Shown: piece by piece, positions 35,307 through 44,320 of the stretch | Position numbering within the stretch: position 1 is the stretch's first letter | How the letters are laid out: each line of letters opens with the position of its first letter | Assembly: GCF_037646345.1 (NCBI RefSeq) | Contig: NZ_JBBEWR010000006.1 | Location: 203,971 to 267,970, forward strand | Length of the DNA: 64,000 nucleotides | Reading direction: 5' to 3' | Source of the DNA: Ascidiimonas aurantiaca | Lineage (GTDB): Bacteria; Bacteroidota; Bacteroidia; Flavobacteriales; Flavobacteriaceae | Program-made: the position numbers and the translations under genes | The notes under the pieces: model-generated | Seen by the model: the letters and a program-made list of their open reading frames with translations, nothing else | Told to the model about the DNA's origin: nothing | Databases searched by the model: none

Positions 35307-37508
35307 ATGGTTCGTTTTCTATGTTACATATGCTTTTTTGCAATACCCGTTCTGGTAATGGGACAAAGAGAGTACGATACACCGCAATTTGAGCTAAAAG
35401 GAACAGTGAAGGGGGAGGAGAATGGTGAGCCGGTGTCGAAGGTAGATGTATATATAATAGGAGGGGGTCAAACCTGGACCAATGTTTTGGGAGAGTTCAA
35501 GATTAAAGCCAGAATTGGCGATCAACTGGTAATAAGCAGCCCTGAATTTGAGACCATACAACATACGATCACTTCACGTGAAGATATTGAAGTACGTATA
35601 ACAGACTACCAGGCAGGGCAGACTTCACAAAAAATGAAAGCTCAGGAACGAGAGGATAAACACCGAAAGTTTATTGATTCTGCAAAAGCATATCTCAAAA
35701 AAGATATTGATAAAAGTATAGCCTTTATTGAGCAGTCATTAAAAGTACTTCGCAAAAGGGGAAATAGTAAGCAGGCGGCACGATCATTCAGTACCCTGGG
35801 AGATATTTATGCCTTTTGGGAACAATATGACCTGGCTATTAGCAATTATAAAACATCGATTGAGCAGGACGATACCCCAAATACACGCATTCAGTTAGCC
35901 AAAGTATATTTAAAAGAACAAAGTTTTGAAAAGGCTGTAAATGAGTTTACCCAACTCTTAAAGGTAGGAGAGCTTTCCAATTTTCAGAGAATTACAGTGA
36001 TGGAAGGCCTTGGCGATACTTTTGCACTTGATAATCAGGATCAAAAAGCAGTTTCACAATATGAAAAAGCCCTGAGGCTGGCTCTTGAAAATATGGTGAC
36101 CCCAAAAATAACAGATCTTAATTCAAAACTGGCTGAAGTATATGCCAGACAAAACAATACAGGGGCAGCCGAAGGTTTTTTTACCAATTCGTTACAACTC
36201 GCAGAGAGCGAAAACCCTAAAAGAGCCCTTAGAGAAAAAGAAAAAGTGGCAGATTTTTATAATAAGAACAACCTCTTTGATAAAGAAATTGAACTTCGTA
36301 AGTCTTCTTTGCAGCAAGCAAAAAAACTACAACGTTCGGTAGGCGATAAAGAAGTGAATAATCGCGGGAGACAGGAAGATTCTATCACACCTCAAAAAAT
36401 TAATTACAAGATAGCCAATGCATTTATTGCTCAGGACCGTTATCGGGAAGCCATTCCGTATTTACAGGAAAGTATAGCAGAAGCAGATGAAGAAGAAGAT
36501 CTGGTAGTTCAAAAAGATGCTACCCGAAAATTATCTGAAGTATATCGAACAGTAGGAGACTATACCAAGGCTTTGGAAAGTTATCAGGAGTATGTGACAC
36601 TGGTAGATGAACTGTATGTTAAAAAAGAACAGGAAATATCAAGAGCGAGCAGGTTTAGCAGAGATATCACATTAAAACAGAACAGGATCAACAGTCTTGA
36701 AAAAGACCGGGAGCTTAGTGAAAGTAAGTTTGAACTCGCATTAAAAGACCAGGAACTTATTGTAGCCAATAACAAGCGACAGCGTATTATTATTTACTCC
36801 CTTATTTTGGGAATGACTATGTTAGCCCTGGTCATTTTTCTGTTTTATCGTACGAACCGTCAACAGCATATTAACAATCATCTTTTGGCTCTTAAATCTT
36901 TCAGAAGCCAAATGAACCCTCACTTCATTTTTAATGCGCTTAATTCCGTCAATCAGTTTATAGCAGAGAGCGATGAACGCAGCGCAAATAGATATCTTTC
37001 TGAGTTTTCCAGGCTCATGCGCTCGGTATTAGAGAATTCCGAAGAAGATTTTATACCGCTAAGAAGTGAAATTGACCTTCTGGAATTGTATGTAAAGCTG
37101 GAACACTCCCGGTTTAAAGATAAGTTTGATTACCATATAGTAATAGATGAAGAGCTGGATATCGATTCTTTTCGTATCCCGCCTATGTTGTTGCAGCCAT
37201 ACATTGAAAATGCCATATGGCACGGGCTTCGCTATACAGAAGAAAAAGGACAGTTGCAGATCATTTTCTCCCGATATAATGAAAATACGGTTTCCATAAT
37301 TATAGAAGACAACGGTATAGGCCGTAAACGATCTGCTGTTTTAAAAACCCAGAATCAGAAAAAACAAAAATCAAGAGGAATGGGTATTATACAAAAGCGT
37401 ATAGCCATTTTAAACCGTATGTATAAACAAAAGATAGAAGTACAGGTACATGACCTTAATAAAGATGGTACCGGTACCTGTGTACGTGTATTGCTAAAAA
37501 GAGTTTAA
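35307..37508 (+). CDS. LytS-type sensor histidine kinase with CarboxypepD-reg and TPR repeats
   Basis: A 733-residue membrane sensor from ATG 35307, where the signal peptide begins (ending V-L-V-M-G-Q); earlier in-frame codons are rejected. Order: a carboxypeptidase-regulatory-like beta-sandwich (about 25-105), tetratricopeptide repeats (about 120-445), a coiled coil, one membrane helix (about 505-525), then a His_kinase domain with phospho-acceptor region M-N-P-H-F-I-F-N-A-L-N-S and an HATPase domain (E-N-A-I-W-H-G, D-N-G-I-G). The periplasmic TPR array suggests it senses a protein or envelope state. The LytTR regulator follows 10 bp later. Confidence 0.92.
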   Translation: MVRFLCYICFFAIPVLVMGQREYDTPQFELKGTVKGEENGEPVSKVDVYIIGGGQTWTNVLGEFKIKARIGDQLVISSPEFETIQHTITSREDIEVRITDYQAGQTSQKMKAQEREDKHRKFIDSAKAYLKKDIDKSIAFIEQSLKVLRKRGNSKQAARSFSTLGDIYAFWEQYDLAISNYKTSIEQDDTPNTRIQLAKVYLKEQSFEKAVNEFTQLLKVGELSNFQRITVMEGLGDTFALDNQDQKAVSQYEKALRLALENMVTPKITDLNSKLAEVYARQNNTGAAEGFFTNSLQLAESENPKRALREKEKVADFYNKNNLFDKEIELRKSSLQQAKKLQRSVGDKEVNNRGRQEDSITPQKINYKIANAFIAQDRYREAIPYLQESIAEADEEEDLVVQKDATRKLSEVYRTVGDYTKALESYQEYVTLVDELYVKKEQEISRASRFSRDITLKQNRINSLEKDRELSESKFELALKDQELIVANNKRQRIIIYSLILGMTMLALVIFLFYRTNRQQHINNHLLALKSFRSQMNPHFIFNALNSVNQFIAESDERSANRYLSEFSRLMRSVLENSEEDFIPLRSEIDLLELYVKLEHSRFKDKFDYHIVIDEELDIDSFRIPPMLLQPYIENAIWHGLRYTEEKGQLQIIFSRYNENTVSIIIEDNGIGRKRSAVLKTQNQKKQKSRGMGIIQKRIAILNRMYKQKIEVQVHDLNKDGTGTCVRVLLKRV

Positions 37509-37518
37509 TAATCAAAGT

Positions 37519-38250
37519 ATGAAACTGAAAACCCTGTTGGTAGAGGATGAAGCCGTAAGTCGTGATATCCTGAAAAAATACCTGAAAAAATACTGCCCCG
37601 AAGTAGAGGTGGCAGGAGAAGCCTCTAATGTAGAAGATGCTTTGGTACTCATTAGAAATACAAAACCCGACCTGTTGTTCCTGGATGTAGAGATGCCTTT
37701 TGGCAATGCTTTTGACCTTTTGGAAAAAGTAGGAGACCGTTCTTTTGATATTGTGTTTGTAACCGCATATGACCATTATGCAAAAGAGGCACTTAATCAA
37801 CATGCATCGTATTACCTCACTAAACCGGTTTCTATAGATGAACTTATCAAAGCAGTAGATTATGTACTAAACACCAGGAAAAAGGAAGAACAGGTATCTA
37901 AAAAAATTAGTATCTCAACATCACATCACATAAACGGAAAGATCACAGTCCCGCAATTAGACGGATTTAGGGTAATTGAGGTAGCTGATATTTATTATTG
38001 TAAAGCCGATGATAACTATACAGAGATCCACTTTGAAAAAGGAAAAACACTTATTAGCAAGACCCTTAAGTATATTCAGGAAACCCTTGAAGAGTATCCG
38101 TTTGCCAGAATTCACAAATCGTATCTGGTAAATGTACAGCACATTGCCAGTTATAAAAGAGGTAAGGGGGGGAGTGTGGTACTTTCTAACGGTAAAGAAC
38201 TGGTAGTATCTTCATCGAGAAAACAGGAACTCCTCTCGTATTTTGAATAG
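37519..38250 (+). CDS. LytTR-family response regulator
   Basis: A 243-residue regulator: receiver domain (about 1-120) with phospho-acceptor D56 in L-F-L-D-V-E-M-P and the acidic pair E9-D10, then a LytTR DNA-binding domain (about 140-243: V-A-D-I-Y-Y-C-K-A-D-D-N-Y-T, F-A-R-I-H-K-S-Y-L-V-N). It is the cognate partner of the preceding LytS-type kinase. Target genes are not evident from the sequence. Confidence 0.95.
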   Translation: MKLKTLLVEDEAVSRDILKKYLKKYCPEVEVAGEASNVEDALVLIRNTKPDLLFLDVEMPFGNAFDLLEKVGDRSFDIVFVTAYDHYAKEALNQHASYYLTKPVSIDELIKAVDYVLNTRKKEEQVSKKISISTSHHINGKITVPQLDGFRVIEVADIYYCKADDNYTEIHFEKGKTLISKTLKYIQETLEEYPFARIHKSYLVNVQHIASYKRGKGGSVVLSNGKELVVSSSRKQELLSYFE

Positions 38251-38302
38251 TTTTTATGTAAGGGTTATTTACCTTTGTGTGTTATAAAAAATCAGGAATA
38301 AA

Positions 38303-38824
38303 ATGATCATAAAAAAGGTAAACGGGAAGGAACCCCGGTTTGGTGACAATTGTTTTATTGCAGAAAATGCAGTGGTAGTAGGCGATGTAGAAACCGGGTC
38401 AGATTGTAGCTTCTGGTTTAATGCAGTGGTGCGGGGAGATGTACACTACATAAAAATTGGAGATAAAGTGAACGTTCAGGACGGGGCAGTGATTCATTGT
38501 ACCTATCAAAAGCACCCTACGAATATAGGTAATGATGTCTCGATTGGTCATAATGCCATTGTACACGGGTGTACCATTAAAGACCGCGTACTCATAGGTA
38601 TGGGGAGTATTGTGATGGATGGCTGTGTGGTAGAGAGCAATAGTATTATTGCTGCCGGGGCGGTAGTGACCCAGGGTACGGTAGTACCCTCCGGAACTAT
38701 TTATGCAGGAGTGCCTGCTAAAAAAGTAAAAGATATAAGTGAAGAGCTCATTACCGGAGAAATCGAAAGAATAGCCGCTAATTATATCACCTATTCCGGG
38801 TGGTTTAAAGAAGATGAAGGCTAA
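38303..38824 (+). CDS. Gamma-class carbonic anhydrase family protein
   Basis: A left-handed beta-helix hexapeptide-repeat protein of 173 residues. The zinc ligands of the gamma-carbonic anhydrase class are present as H65, H83 and H88 (I-H-C, I-G-H-N-A, V-H-G-C). It lacks the extra loop of the founding archaeal Cam enzyme, as do the YrdA/PaaY-type homologues, so activity as a carbonic anhydrase is possible but unproven. A -7-like TACCTTTG is at 38270-38277. Confidence 0.9.
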   Translation: MIIKKVNGKEPRFGDNCFIAENAVVVGDVETGSDCSFWFNAVVRGDVHYIKIGDKVNVQDGAVIHCTYQKHPTNIGNDVSIGHNAIVHGCTIKDRVLIGMGSIVMDGCVVESNSIIAAGAVVTQGTVVPSGTIYAGVPAKKVKDISEELITGEIERIAANYITYSGWFKEDEG

Positions 38825-38870
38825 ATATATAATTCTTATTTTTGCGCATCCAAACTACTAAATTACTTGT

Positions 38871-39755
38871 ATGAAAGCATTTGTTTTTCCCGGTCAGGGT
38901 GCTCAGTTTTCAGGAATGGGCTCAGACCTTTATGAAAAATATTCTCAGGCCCGGGACCTTTTTGAACGTGCTAATGAGATTTTAGGATTTTCTATTACCG
39001 AGATCATGTTTAGCGGTTCCCAGGAAGATCTCACCCAGACCCGTGTTACACAGCCGGCCATTTTTTTACATTCGGTTATTTTGAGTAAAGTAATGGGCAA
39101 TACATTTGCTCCCGATATGGTGGCGGGCCACTCCCTCGGAGAATTGTCGGCACTGGCGGCCAATGGTACCCTCGCTTTTGAAGATGGCCTGAAACTGGTT
39201 TCGCAAAGAGCCCAGGCTATGCAAAAAGCCTGTGAGCTCAATGCCGGTACTATGGCAGCAGTATTGGGGCTTTCCAATAACATAGTTGAAAAAGTATGTA
39301 AAGAGACCAATGGCATTGTTGTTCCCGCAAATTATAATTGCCCCGGACAACTGGTGATCTCAGGTGAGGTAGAAGCCATTACAGCGGCTTGTGAAGCACT
39401 TAAAGAAGCCGGAGCAAAACGGGCAATGGTCTTAAAAGTAGGCGGGGCATTCCATTCCCCTCTTATGGAACCTGCACGAGAAGAATTGGCTAATGCTATA
39501 GAAAATACTACATTCCATAAACCTTCATGCCCGGTGTATCAAAATGTAAGCACTTATGCGGTTACCAACAGAGATGAGATCAAAAAAAATCTCATGCTAC
39601 AACTTACGGCTCCTGTAAAATGGATGCAAAGCGTACGAAATATGATTGCAGACGGGGCAGATACCTTTGTTGAGGTAGGGCCTGGAAAAGTACTTCAGGG
39701 ACTCATTAAAAAGACAGATAGCAGCGCAGATGCTATAGCTGCAGAGATAGAATAA
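38871..39755 (+). CDS. fabD: Malonyl-CoA:ACP transacylase
   Basis: FabD transfers malonyl from CoA to acyl carrier protein for fatty-acid elongation. The 294-residue protein has the N-terminal F-P-G-Q-G-A-Q, the nucleophile S88 in G-H-S-L-G, R114 in Q-R-A-Q-A-M, the catalytic H196 in G-A-F-H-S-P-L-M and V-E-V-G-P-G-K near the end. A TATTTTTG -7-like element (38837-38844) precedes it. An unusually long perfect terminator stem follows. Confidence 0.97.
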   Translation: MKAFVFPGQGAQFSGMGSDLYEKYSQARDLFERANEILGFSITEIMFSGSQEDLTQTRVTQPAIFLHSVILSKVMGNTFAPDMVAGHSLGELSALAANGTLAFEDGLKLVSQRAQAMQKACELNAGTMAAVLGLSNNIVEKVCKETNGIVVPANYNCPGQLVISGEVEAITAACEALKEAGAKRAMVLKVGGAFHSPLMEPAREELANAIENTTFHKPSCPVYQNVSTYAVTNRDEIKKNLMLQLTAPVKWMQSVRNMIADGADTFVEVGPGKVLQGLIKKTDSSADAIAAEIE

Positions 39756-39772
39756 TCATTGTTTTCAGATAT

Positions 39773-39815
39773 AACAACTACCCTGTTGGTCTTAAAACCA
39801 ACAGGGTAGTTGTTT
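39773..39815 (+). terminator. Long perfect hairpin terminator after fabD
   Basis: An 18-bp perfect stem (39773-39790 with 39797-39814) with a 6-base loop ends the fabD unit. The T-tail is short, so stem strength carries the signal. Confidence 0.85.
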
Positions 39816-39942
39816 GGCAAGTATCCGAAAATTTAAAACTGCTTACTTCAGTTCCTAATACCCTTTGGTTTACTATTGGTTAATACATAGTCTTTTGTAT
39901 GTATTTAGTGCGTATTTTAGCAATTGTAAAAATTTCTATCAA

Positions 39943-41187
39943 ATGGATTACTACACAATAGCCACCGTTCTTATCGTTCTGGCTGCACTTTTTGGCTACA
40001 TCAATGTTCGCTTTTTAAAACTTCCTATTACCATAGGGCTTATGATCATTACCCTGGCCGCTACTCTGGCGGTAGTAGCAATTGCGCAATTTGATGATAC
40101 CCTGCTCATAAAAGAAAAAGAGCTTATTTCCCAGATAGATTTTAAAACCGTAGTGTTAGACATTATGCTGAGTTTTCTGCTTTTTGCAGGAGCATTACAT
40201 ACCAATTTTACCCAGCTGAGAAAACAGCGCTGGCCTATTTTTATTTTTGCGACTTTGGGGGTCATGGCTTCTGCACTTCTGGTAGGAGGTACTATGTATT
40301 TTGTATTGCAGTGGCTAGGCTTTCAGGTAGCGTTTATTTATTGTTTGTTATTTGGTTCTCTTATTTCACCCACAGACCCGATCGCGGTATTGGGAATACT
40401 TAAAAAGGCCAATACCCCAAAAAAACTTGAAATAAAAATAGTGGGAGAATCGCTTTTTAATGACGGGGTAGGCGTAGTTGTGTTCCTAACCATCTTTTCT
40501 ATAGCTGCTTCCGGAAATGCGCAGGTAGAAGACATTCTCGAACTTTTTGGAAAAGAGATCTTTGGAGGGTTGGCTTTGGGAATGGTACTGGGTTGGGTAG
40601 CTTACCGTATGATGCGCTCTATTGATAATTATGAAATAGAAGTAGTAATTACCATAGCCTTAGTGATGGGCGGAACATTAATAGCTCATAATCTGCATCT
40701 TTCTGCACCTTTAGCTATGGTAACCGCAGGTCTTTTTATAGGGAACGATCGGGTGCGCGATGCCGTCATGTCTGAAGAAACCGAAAGCTATGTAGATAAA
40801 TTCTGGGAGCTTATAGACGTACTCCTTAATACCGTTCTTTTTGTGATGATAGGTATGGAACTACTTATTCTTACCTTTGAAGGGTCCTATATACTTGCCG
40901 GTTTACTGGCTATTCCTATTGTTTTGCTTGCCAGGTTTGCCTCACTCTGGTTACCCGTAAACCTGTTTGCCAAAAGACTCGAATTTGTACGGCGTACCAA
41001 TCTGGTTATGACCTGGGGCGGACTCAGGGGTGGGATCTCCATAGCCCTGGCACTGAGCCTGACCGCTGAAATGCACCGGGAGCTTTTTTTAGTAATTACC
41101 TATATTATAGTAGTGTTTTCTATTATTGTTCAGGGGCTGACTGTAGGCCCGCTGGTTGCCCGGGTCACTGCTAAGAAAATCGAGTAG
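39943..41187 (+). CDS. CPA1-family Na+/H+ antiporter
   Basis: A 414-residue, about 12-helix cation:proton antiporter from ATG 39943 (upstream in-frame start at 39865 rejected). The CPA1 ion-binding motifs are visible: S-P-T-D-P-I-A-V-L and G-E-S-L-F-N-D-G-V-G, and later R-G-G-I-S-I-A-L. It lacks a cytosolic TrkA-C or cNMP domain, so it is the compact form. It exports Na+ (or K+/Li+) in exchange for protons, useful for a marine or salt-exposed bacterium (inference). No terminator was seen after it. Confidence 0.93.
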   Translation: MDYYTIATVLIVLAALFGYINVRFLKLPITIGLMIITLAATLAVVAIAQFDDTLLIKEKELISQIDFKTVVLDIMLSFLLFAGALHTNFTQLRKQRWPIFIFATLGVMASALLVGGTMYFVLQWLGFQVAFIYCLLFGSLISPTDPIAVLGILKKANTPKKLEIKIVGESLFNDGVGVVVFLTIFSIAASGNAQVEDILELFGKEIFGGLALGMVLGWVAYRMMRSIDNYEIEVVITIALVMGGTLIAHNLHLSAPLAMVTAGLFIGNDRVRDAVMSEETESYVDKFWELIDVLLNTVLFVMIGMELLILTFEGSYILAGLLAIPIVLLARFASLWLPVNLFAKRLEFVRRTNLVMTWGGLRGGISIALALSLTAEMHRELFLVITYIIVVFSIIVQGLTVGPLVARVTAKKIE

Positions 41188-41418
41188 CAGGTACGGGTTT
41201 ATTCTATACATTACAAAATTGTTTTTCGAATGGGCATGCCTAAATAATAGATAATTGCAATAAATGTTTGTTTATTATGCACCTGAGGGCTATAGTCACT
41301 CAAAACCGTTTTTTTAACCTATTAGTTTTGTATTTTATACTTTGTTTTATTATACAAATACTGCCTGTTCTTTCTTAACGTGAAAAGTATGAGCCTCCTA
41401 TATTAAAGGGTTTTTCTA

Positions 41419-42840
41419 TTAAAATGAAAGACCTCTGTAATACTCGAGAACTTTAACCCGTAATAAGTATTCATATTTAACATTGGCCAGGTTAATTTGG
41501 GCATTGTCAAGGTTGTTTTTACTGGTTATATATGCCAGGAAGTTGGAAACCCCTTCATTAAATAAAATTTCATTAATGCGGTAAGATTCCCCAAATGCTT
41601 CTACCTGTTTTTCAATACTTTTGTAGCGACCGTATGCGGCTTCCATATCAAAATGCACTCTGGAAATAGCATTTTTAATTTCCTGATGTGTACGTTCCAG
41701 GGCCACCAGCGATTCTTTTACACGTATCTTTTCAAGAGCCACATTGTTTTTGGCACGAAACCCGTTAAAGAGAGGAATATTTACGGCTACTCCAATTACA
41801 GTATTTAAATTGTTGTCAAACTGATCTGTAAAGCTTATACTCTCTGCACGAAAATCGGTGCGTTCTTCAAATACGGGTATTACCTCGTTATTTATGGTAA
41901 CAAAATTATCAGTTTCAACAATGCTGGTGCCCGTTTCTGTAAACACTTCGGCAGCACTGGAGTAATTGGTATTTACCCTTCCAAAAACCGAGATCTCAGG
42001 TGTAAACTGTGACTTTGCCACGCTTACTCCTTTTTCGGCTGCTTTTACCCGTAGTTCCCGGGCTTTAAAGGTAGCCAGGTTTTGTAAGGCATCTTTATAC
42101 ACTTCTTCTGAAGACAGTTCATACTTCTCAAAGTCTAAAACCAGGTCCTCCGTGTTAAGGTCCACAGCCTGATCTAAATTCAGTAATTGCCTCAGTTCCA
42201 GTTTGGCATTGTTGAGGCTGCTTTCCGAGGTAAGAATATTGGTTTCATCTATGGTTTTTTGCCCCAGAATATCCGCATAATCAGCAGGATTACCTGATTC
42301 GTTCTTGTAGAGGTTCTCCTGAATTTTTAATTGTTTCAGCGTAGCCTCCAGTCGTCTTTTGTTCAATCTCAGCACATCCCTACTGTTAAGCACCTGTAAA
42401 TAGGCCAACGTAACATTTAAGACCAGGTTTTGACGCGCCTCTTCTATTTCCATTTCGGCAGCCATTTTGTTAAAACGGTTTTGTTTTGCAGTGTTCAGGA
42501 GCCTGAAACCATTAAAGATAGTTGCATCCAGACGCAAGCGGGCACTTGAAAATGTGAGTTTCTGATTTATAAAATCATTGGTAAAAGGGTCTATACTACG
42601 CCCGTCATTGATACCCAGATCAAAATCTCCATTTAAAGTGGGAAGCAAATTGGCTTTGGACTGCTGATAGTTCACCTTTGCCGAGGTGGAGGTTAATACC
42701 GCCGATCTCAGATCGAGATTGTTCTCTATGGCAATAATAATACAATCGGAAAGCGAATAGCTTTGTGAGGTTGTGTTTTGAGAAAAAGCAATGCAGCACC
42801 ATAGAATTGCATAGGTGCATATTATTTGTTTATACAACAT
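41419..42840 (-). CDS. TolC family outer-membrane channel of the large efflux operon
   Basis: A 473-residue TolC-type duct with signal peptide (ending C-C-I-A-F-S-Q), the first repeat start S-L-S-D-C-I-I-I-A-I-E-N-N, and paired coiled-coil helices throughout. It is the last gene of an eight-gene minus-strand operon (HlyD, ATPase, three permeases, DUF2807, ATPase, TolC) and follows the second ATPase by 12 bp. It is the outer exit of that pump. Confidence 0.92.
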   Translation of the reverse strand: MLYKQIICTYAILWCCIAFSQNTTSQSYSLSDCIIIAIENNLDLRSAVLTSTSAKVNYQQSKANLLPTLNGDFDLGINDGRSIDPFTNDFINQKLTFSSARLRLDATIFNGFRLLNTAKQNRFNKMAAEMEIEEARQNLVLNVTLAYLQVLNSRDVLRLNKRRLEATLKQLKIQENLYKNESGNPADYADILGQKTIDETNILTSESSLNNAKLELRQLLNLDQAVDLNTEDLVLDFEKYELSSEEVYKDALQNLATFKARELRVKAAEKGVSVAKSQFTPEISVFGRVNTNYSSAAEVFTETGTSIVETDNFVTINNEVIPVFEERTDFRAESISFTDQFDNNLNTVIGVAVNIPLFNGFRAKNNVALEKIRVKESLVALERTHQEIKNAISRVHFDMEAAYGRYKSIEKQVEAFGESYRINEILFNEGVSNFLAYITSKNNLDNAQINLANVKYEYLLRVKVLEYYRGLSF

Positions 42841-42852
42841 GACAGGGTGGTA

Positions 42853-43527
42853 TTAAGAGACTATTTTACCGTCTAAAAGATTAATAATTCGCGATCCGTA
42901 GGCAGCATTGTTTTCAGAATGGGTAGCCTGAATAATAGAGACCCCTTCTTTATTTAGCTCAGAGAAGAGTTCCATAATTTCCCTGCTTTGTTTAGAGTTT
43001 AGATTTCCGGTGGGTTCATCGGCCAGAATAAGTTTTGGTTTGGTTATAAGCGCTCTGGCAATACCTACGAGTTGTTGCTGTCCGCCACTTAACTGAGTGG
43101 GAAAAAGATCTTTTTTTCCTACCATCTGAAAACGATCTAATATATCGGCTACTAAAGCCTTGCGCTCAGATGATTTTACGTTTTTGTACAACAGGGGAGT
43201 TTCTATATTCTCCTGTACGGTAAGCTCATCAATGAGGTGATAGGCTTGAAATACAAAACCAATATATTCTTTGTATAATCTTGACCGGTTCTTCTCTTTC
43301 ATGTCATGTACCGTTTCTCCCAGAAAAGTATAACCACCCCCGGTTAAATGGTCAAGCATACCTATACAATTTAGTAGAGTGGATTTTCCTGAGCCGGACG
43401 GCCCCATTAATGAGATAAATTCTCCTTCTTGCACCACAAGGTCAATTTCGTCAAGTAACATGACTTTTTTTCCCCCGGAATTTACCGCTTTTGAGGCATT
43501 ACTTAATTTAAAAAGTGCATTTGCCAT
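42853..43527 (-). CDS. ABC transporter ATPase with atypical D-loop
   Basis: A 224-residue LolD/MacB-type ATPase. Walker A (G-P-S-G-S-G-K-S-T, 42-50), Q-loop F-Q-A-Y-H, signature L-S-G-G-Q (146-150), Walker B L-I-L-A-D-E-P-T-G and switch His (A-T-H-S-E) are present. Two usual residues differ: L153 replaces the Arg after the signature (QQQLVGIARA rather than QQQRVAIARA), and N177 replaces the D-loop Asp (GNLNSK). It could be a partner or slower ATPase beside the canonical one at the start of the same operon. Confidence 0.9.
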   Translation of the reverse strand: MANALFKLSNASKAVNSGGKKVMLLDEIDLVVQEGEFISLMGPSGSGKSTLLNCIGMLDHLTGGGYTFLGETVHDMKEKNRSRLYKEYIGFVFQAYHLIDELTVQENIETPLLYKNVKSSERKALVADILDRFQMVGKKDLFPTQLSGGQQQLVGIARALITKPKLILADEPTGNLNSKQSREIMELFSELNKEGVSIIQATHSENNAAYGSRIINLLDGKIVS

Positions 43528-43561
43528 GTTTTGTGCTTTTTGATTGATGATTTTTTTTGAA

Positions 43562-44299
43562 TTAGTTTATTTTGGTGATTCGGGATTTTCCAAAACTCAA
43601 TCCCTTTCTTATTACAGGATTGCCTTTATAATGTAATCTTGCTTCTCCGTATGCGGTGAACTTAATGCGCTCGGAGGCCTGGATATTAAAATCGGCTTCT
43701 CCATAGGCTATCAATTTTGTAGTTTTGTTATTTACGGAAAGCAGGTTAACTTCTCCTTCACCATAAGAAGTGACTTTTTGGAAGTGAACATTTCCCTCCT
43801 TAACAGTCAATGTGCTTTCACCATAAATATCTACATCAAAATCTGTGAACATTACTTTATTAAAAATCATAATAGATTCGCCATAAAGATTGAGTTTAAA
43901 CTTTTCTGAAGTTATCGGGCTTTCACACAGGATAGTTTGTTCTCCTCTTACGGATAGCGCTTTCAGATCTCTGTAAACTATGGTAACAGTTAATATTTTT
44001 CCTTTGTAAACAGGGATCTTTCGTTTCATTCTGTTGTGTTTCACTTTTTCATGTTTGGTGAGCTCTTTGGCATCGTCCAGATACACACGTAATGTATTTC
44101 CCTTAACCTCAATATTTACTTTATCTTCAGGTACCAGGCAATTTTTTATGGTTACTGATGGTTCATCTCCCTGAACGAGTATGGCTTCAATATGAGGGCT
44201 AATGATCACTTTGTTAAAAGAGTCAACAGGTTTTTTGGTTTGTGCTGTTCCCGGAAGTAGAACACAACTCAAGAGGAAAGTAAGGATATAGTATTTCAT
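43562..44299 (-). CDS. DUF2807 (head GIN) exported beta-helix protein
   Basis: A 245-residue secreted protein with signal peptide (ending P-G-T-A-Q) and the DUF2807 putative auto-transporter adhesin/head-GIN fold: F-N-K-V-I-I-S-P near residue 28, then repeated strands carrying a Y-G-E-S/G/A motif at about 133, 157, 175, 193 and 211, as expected for a right-handed beta-helix. Its role is unknown. Its position inside an efflux operon, between a permease and an ATPase, suggests a periplasmic or surface accessory to the pump, possibly an envelope-stress or ligand-binding factor. Confidence 0.82.
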   Translation of the reverse strand: MKYYILTFLLSCVLLPGTAQTKKPVDSFNKVIISPHIEAILVQGDEPSVTIKNCLVPEDKVNIEVKGNTLRVYLDDAKELTKHEKVKHNRMKRKIPVYKGKILTVTIVYRDLKALSVRGEQTILCESPITSEKFKLNLYGESIMIFNKVMFTDFDVDIYGESTLTVKEGNVHFQKVTSYGEGEVNLLSVNNKTTKLIAYGEADFNIQASERIKFTAYGEARLHYKGNPVIRKGLSFGKSRITKIN

Positions 44300-44320
44300 G
44301 ATATATATTTTTTTGTTTGA

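Noticed and set aside
41188..41418. A gene or RNA in the gap between the antiporter and the TolC gene
   Set aside because: The 231 bp show only a weak AATAAA/TTTATT hairpin and no open frame or tRNA-like cloverleaf.
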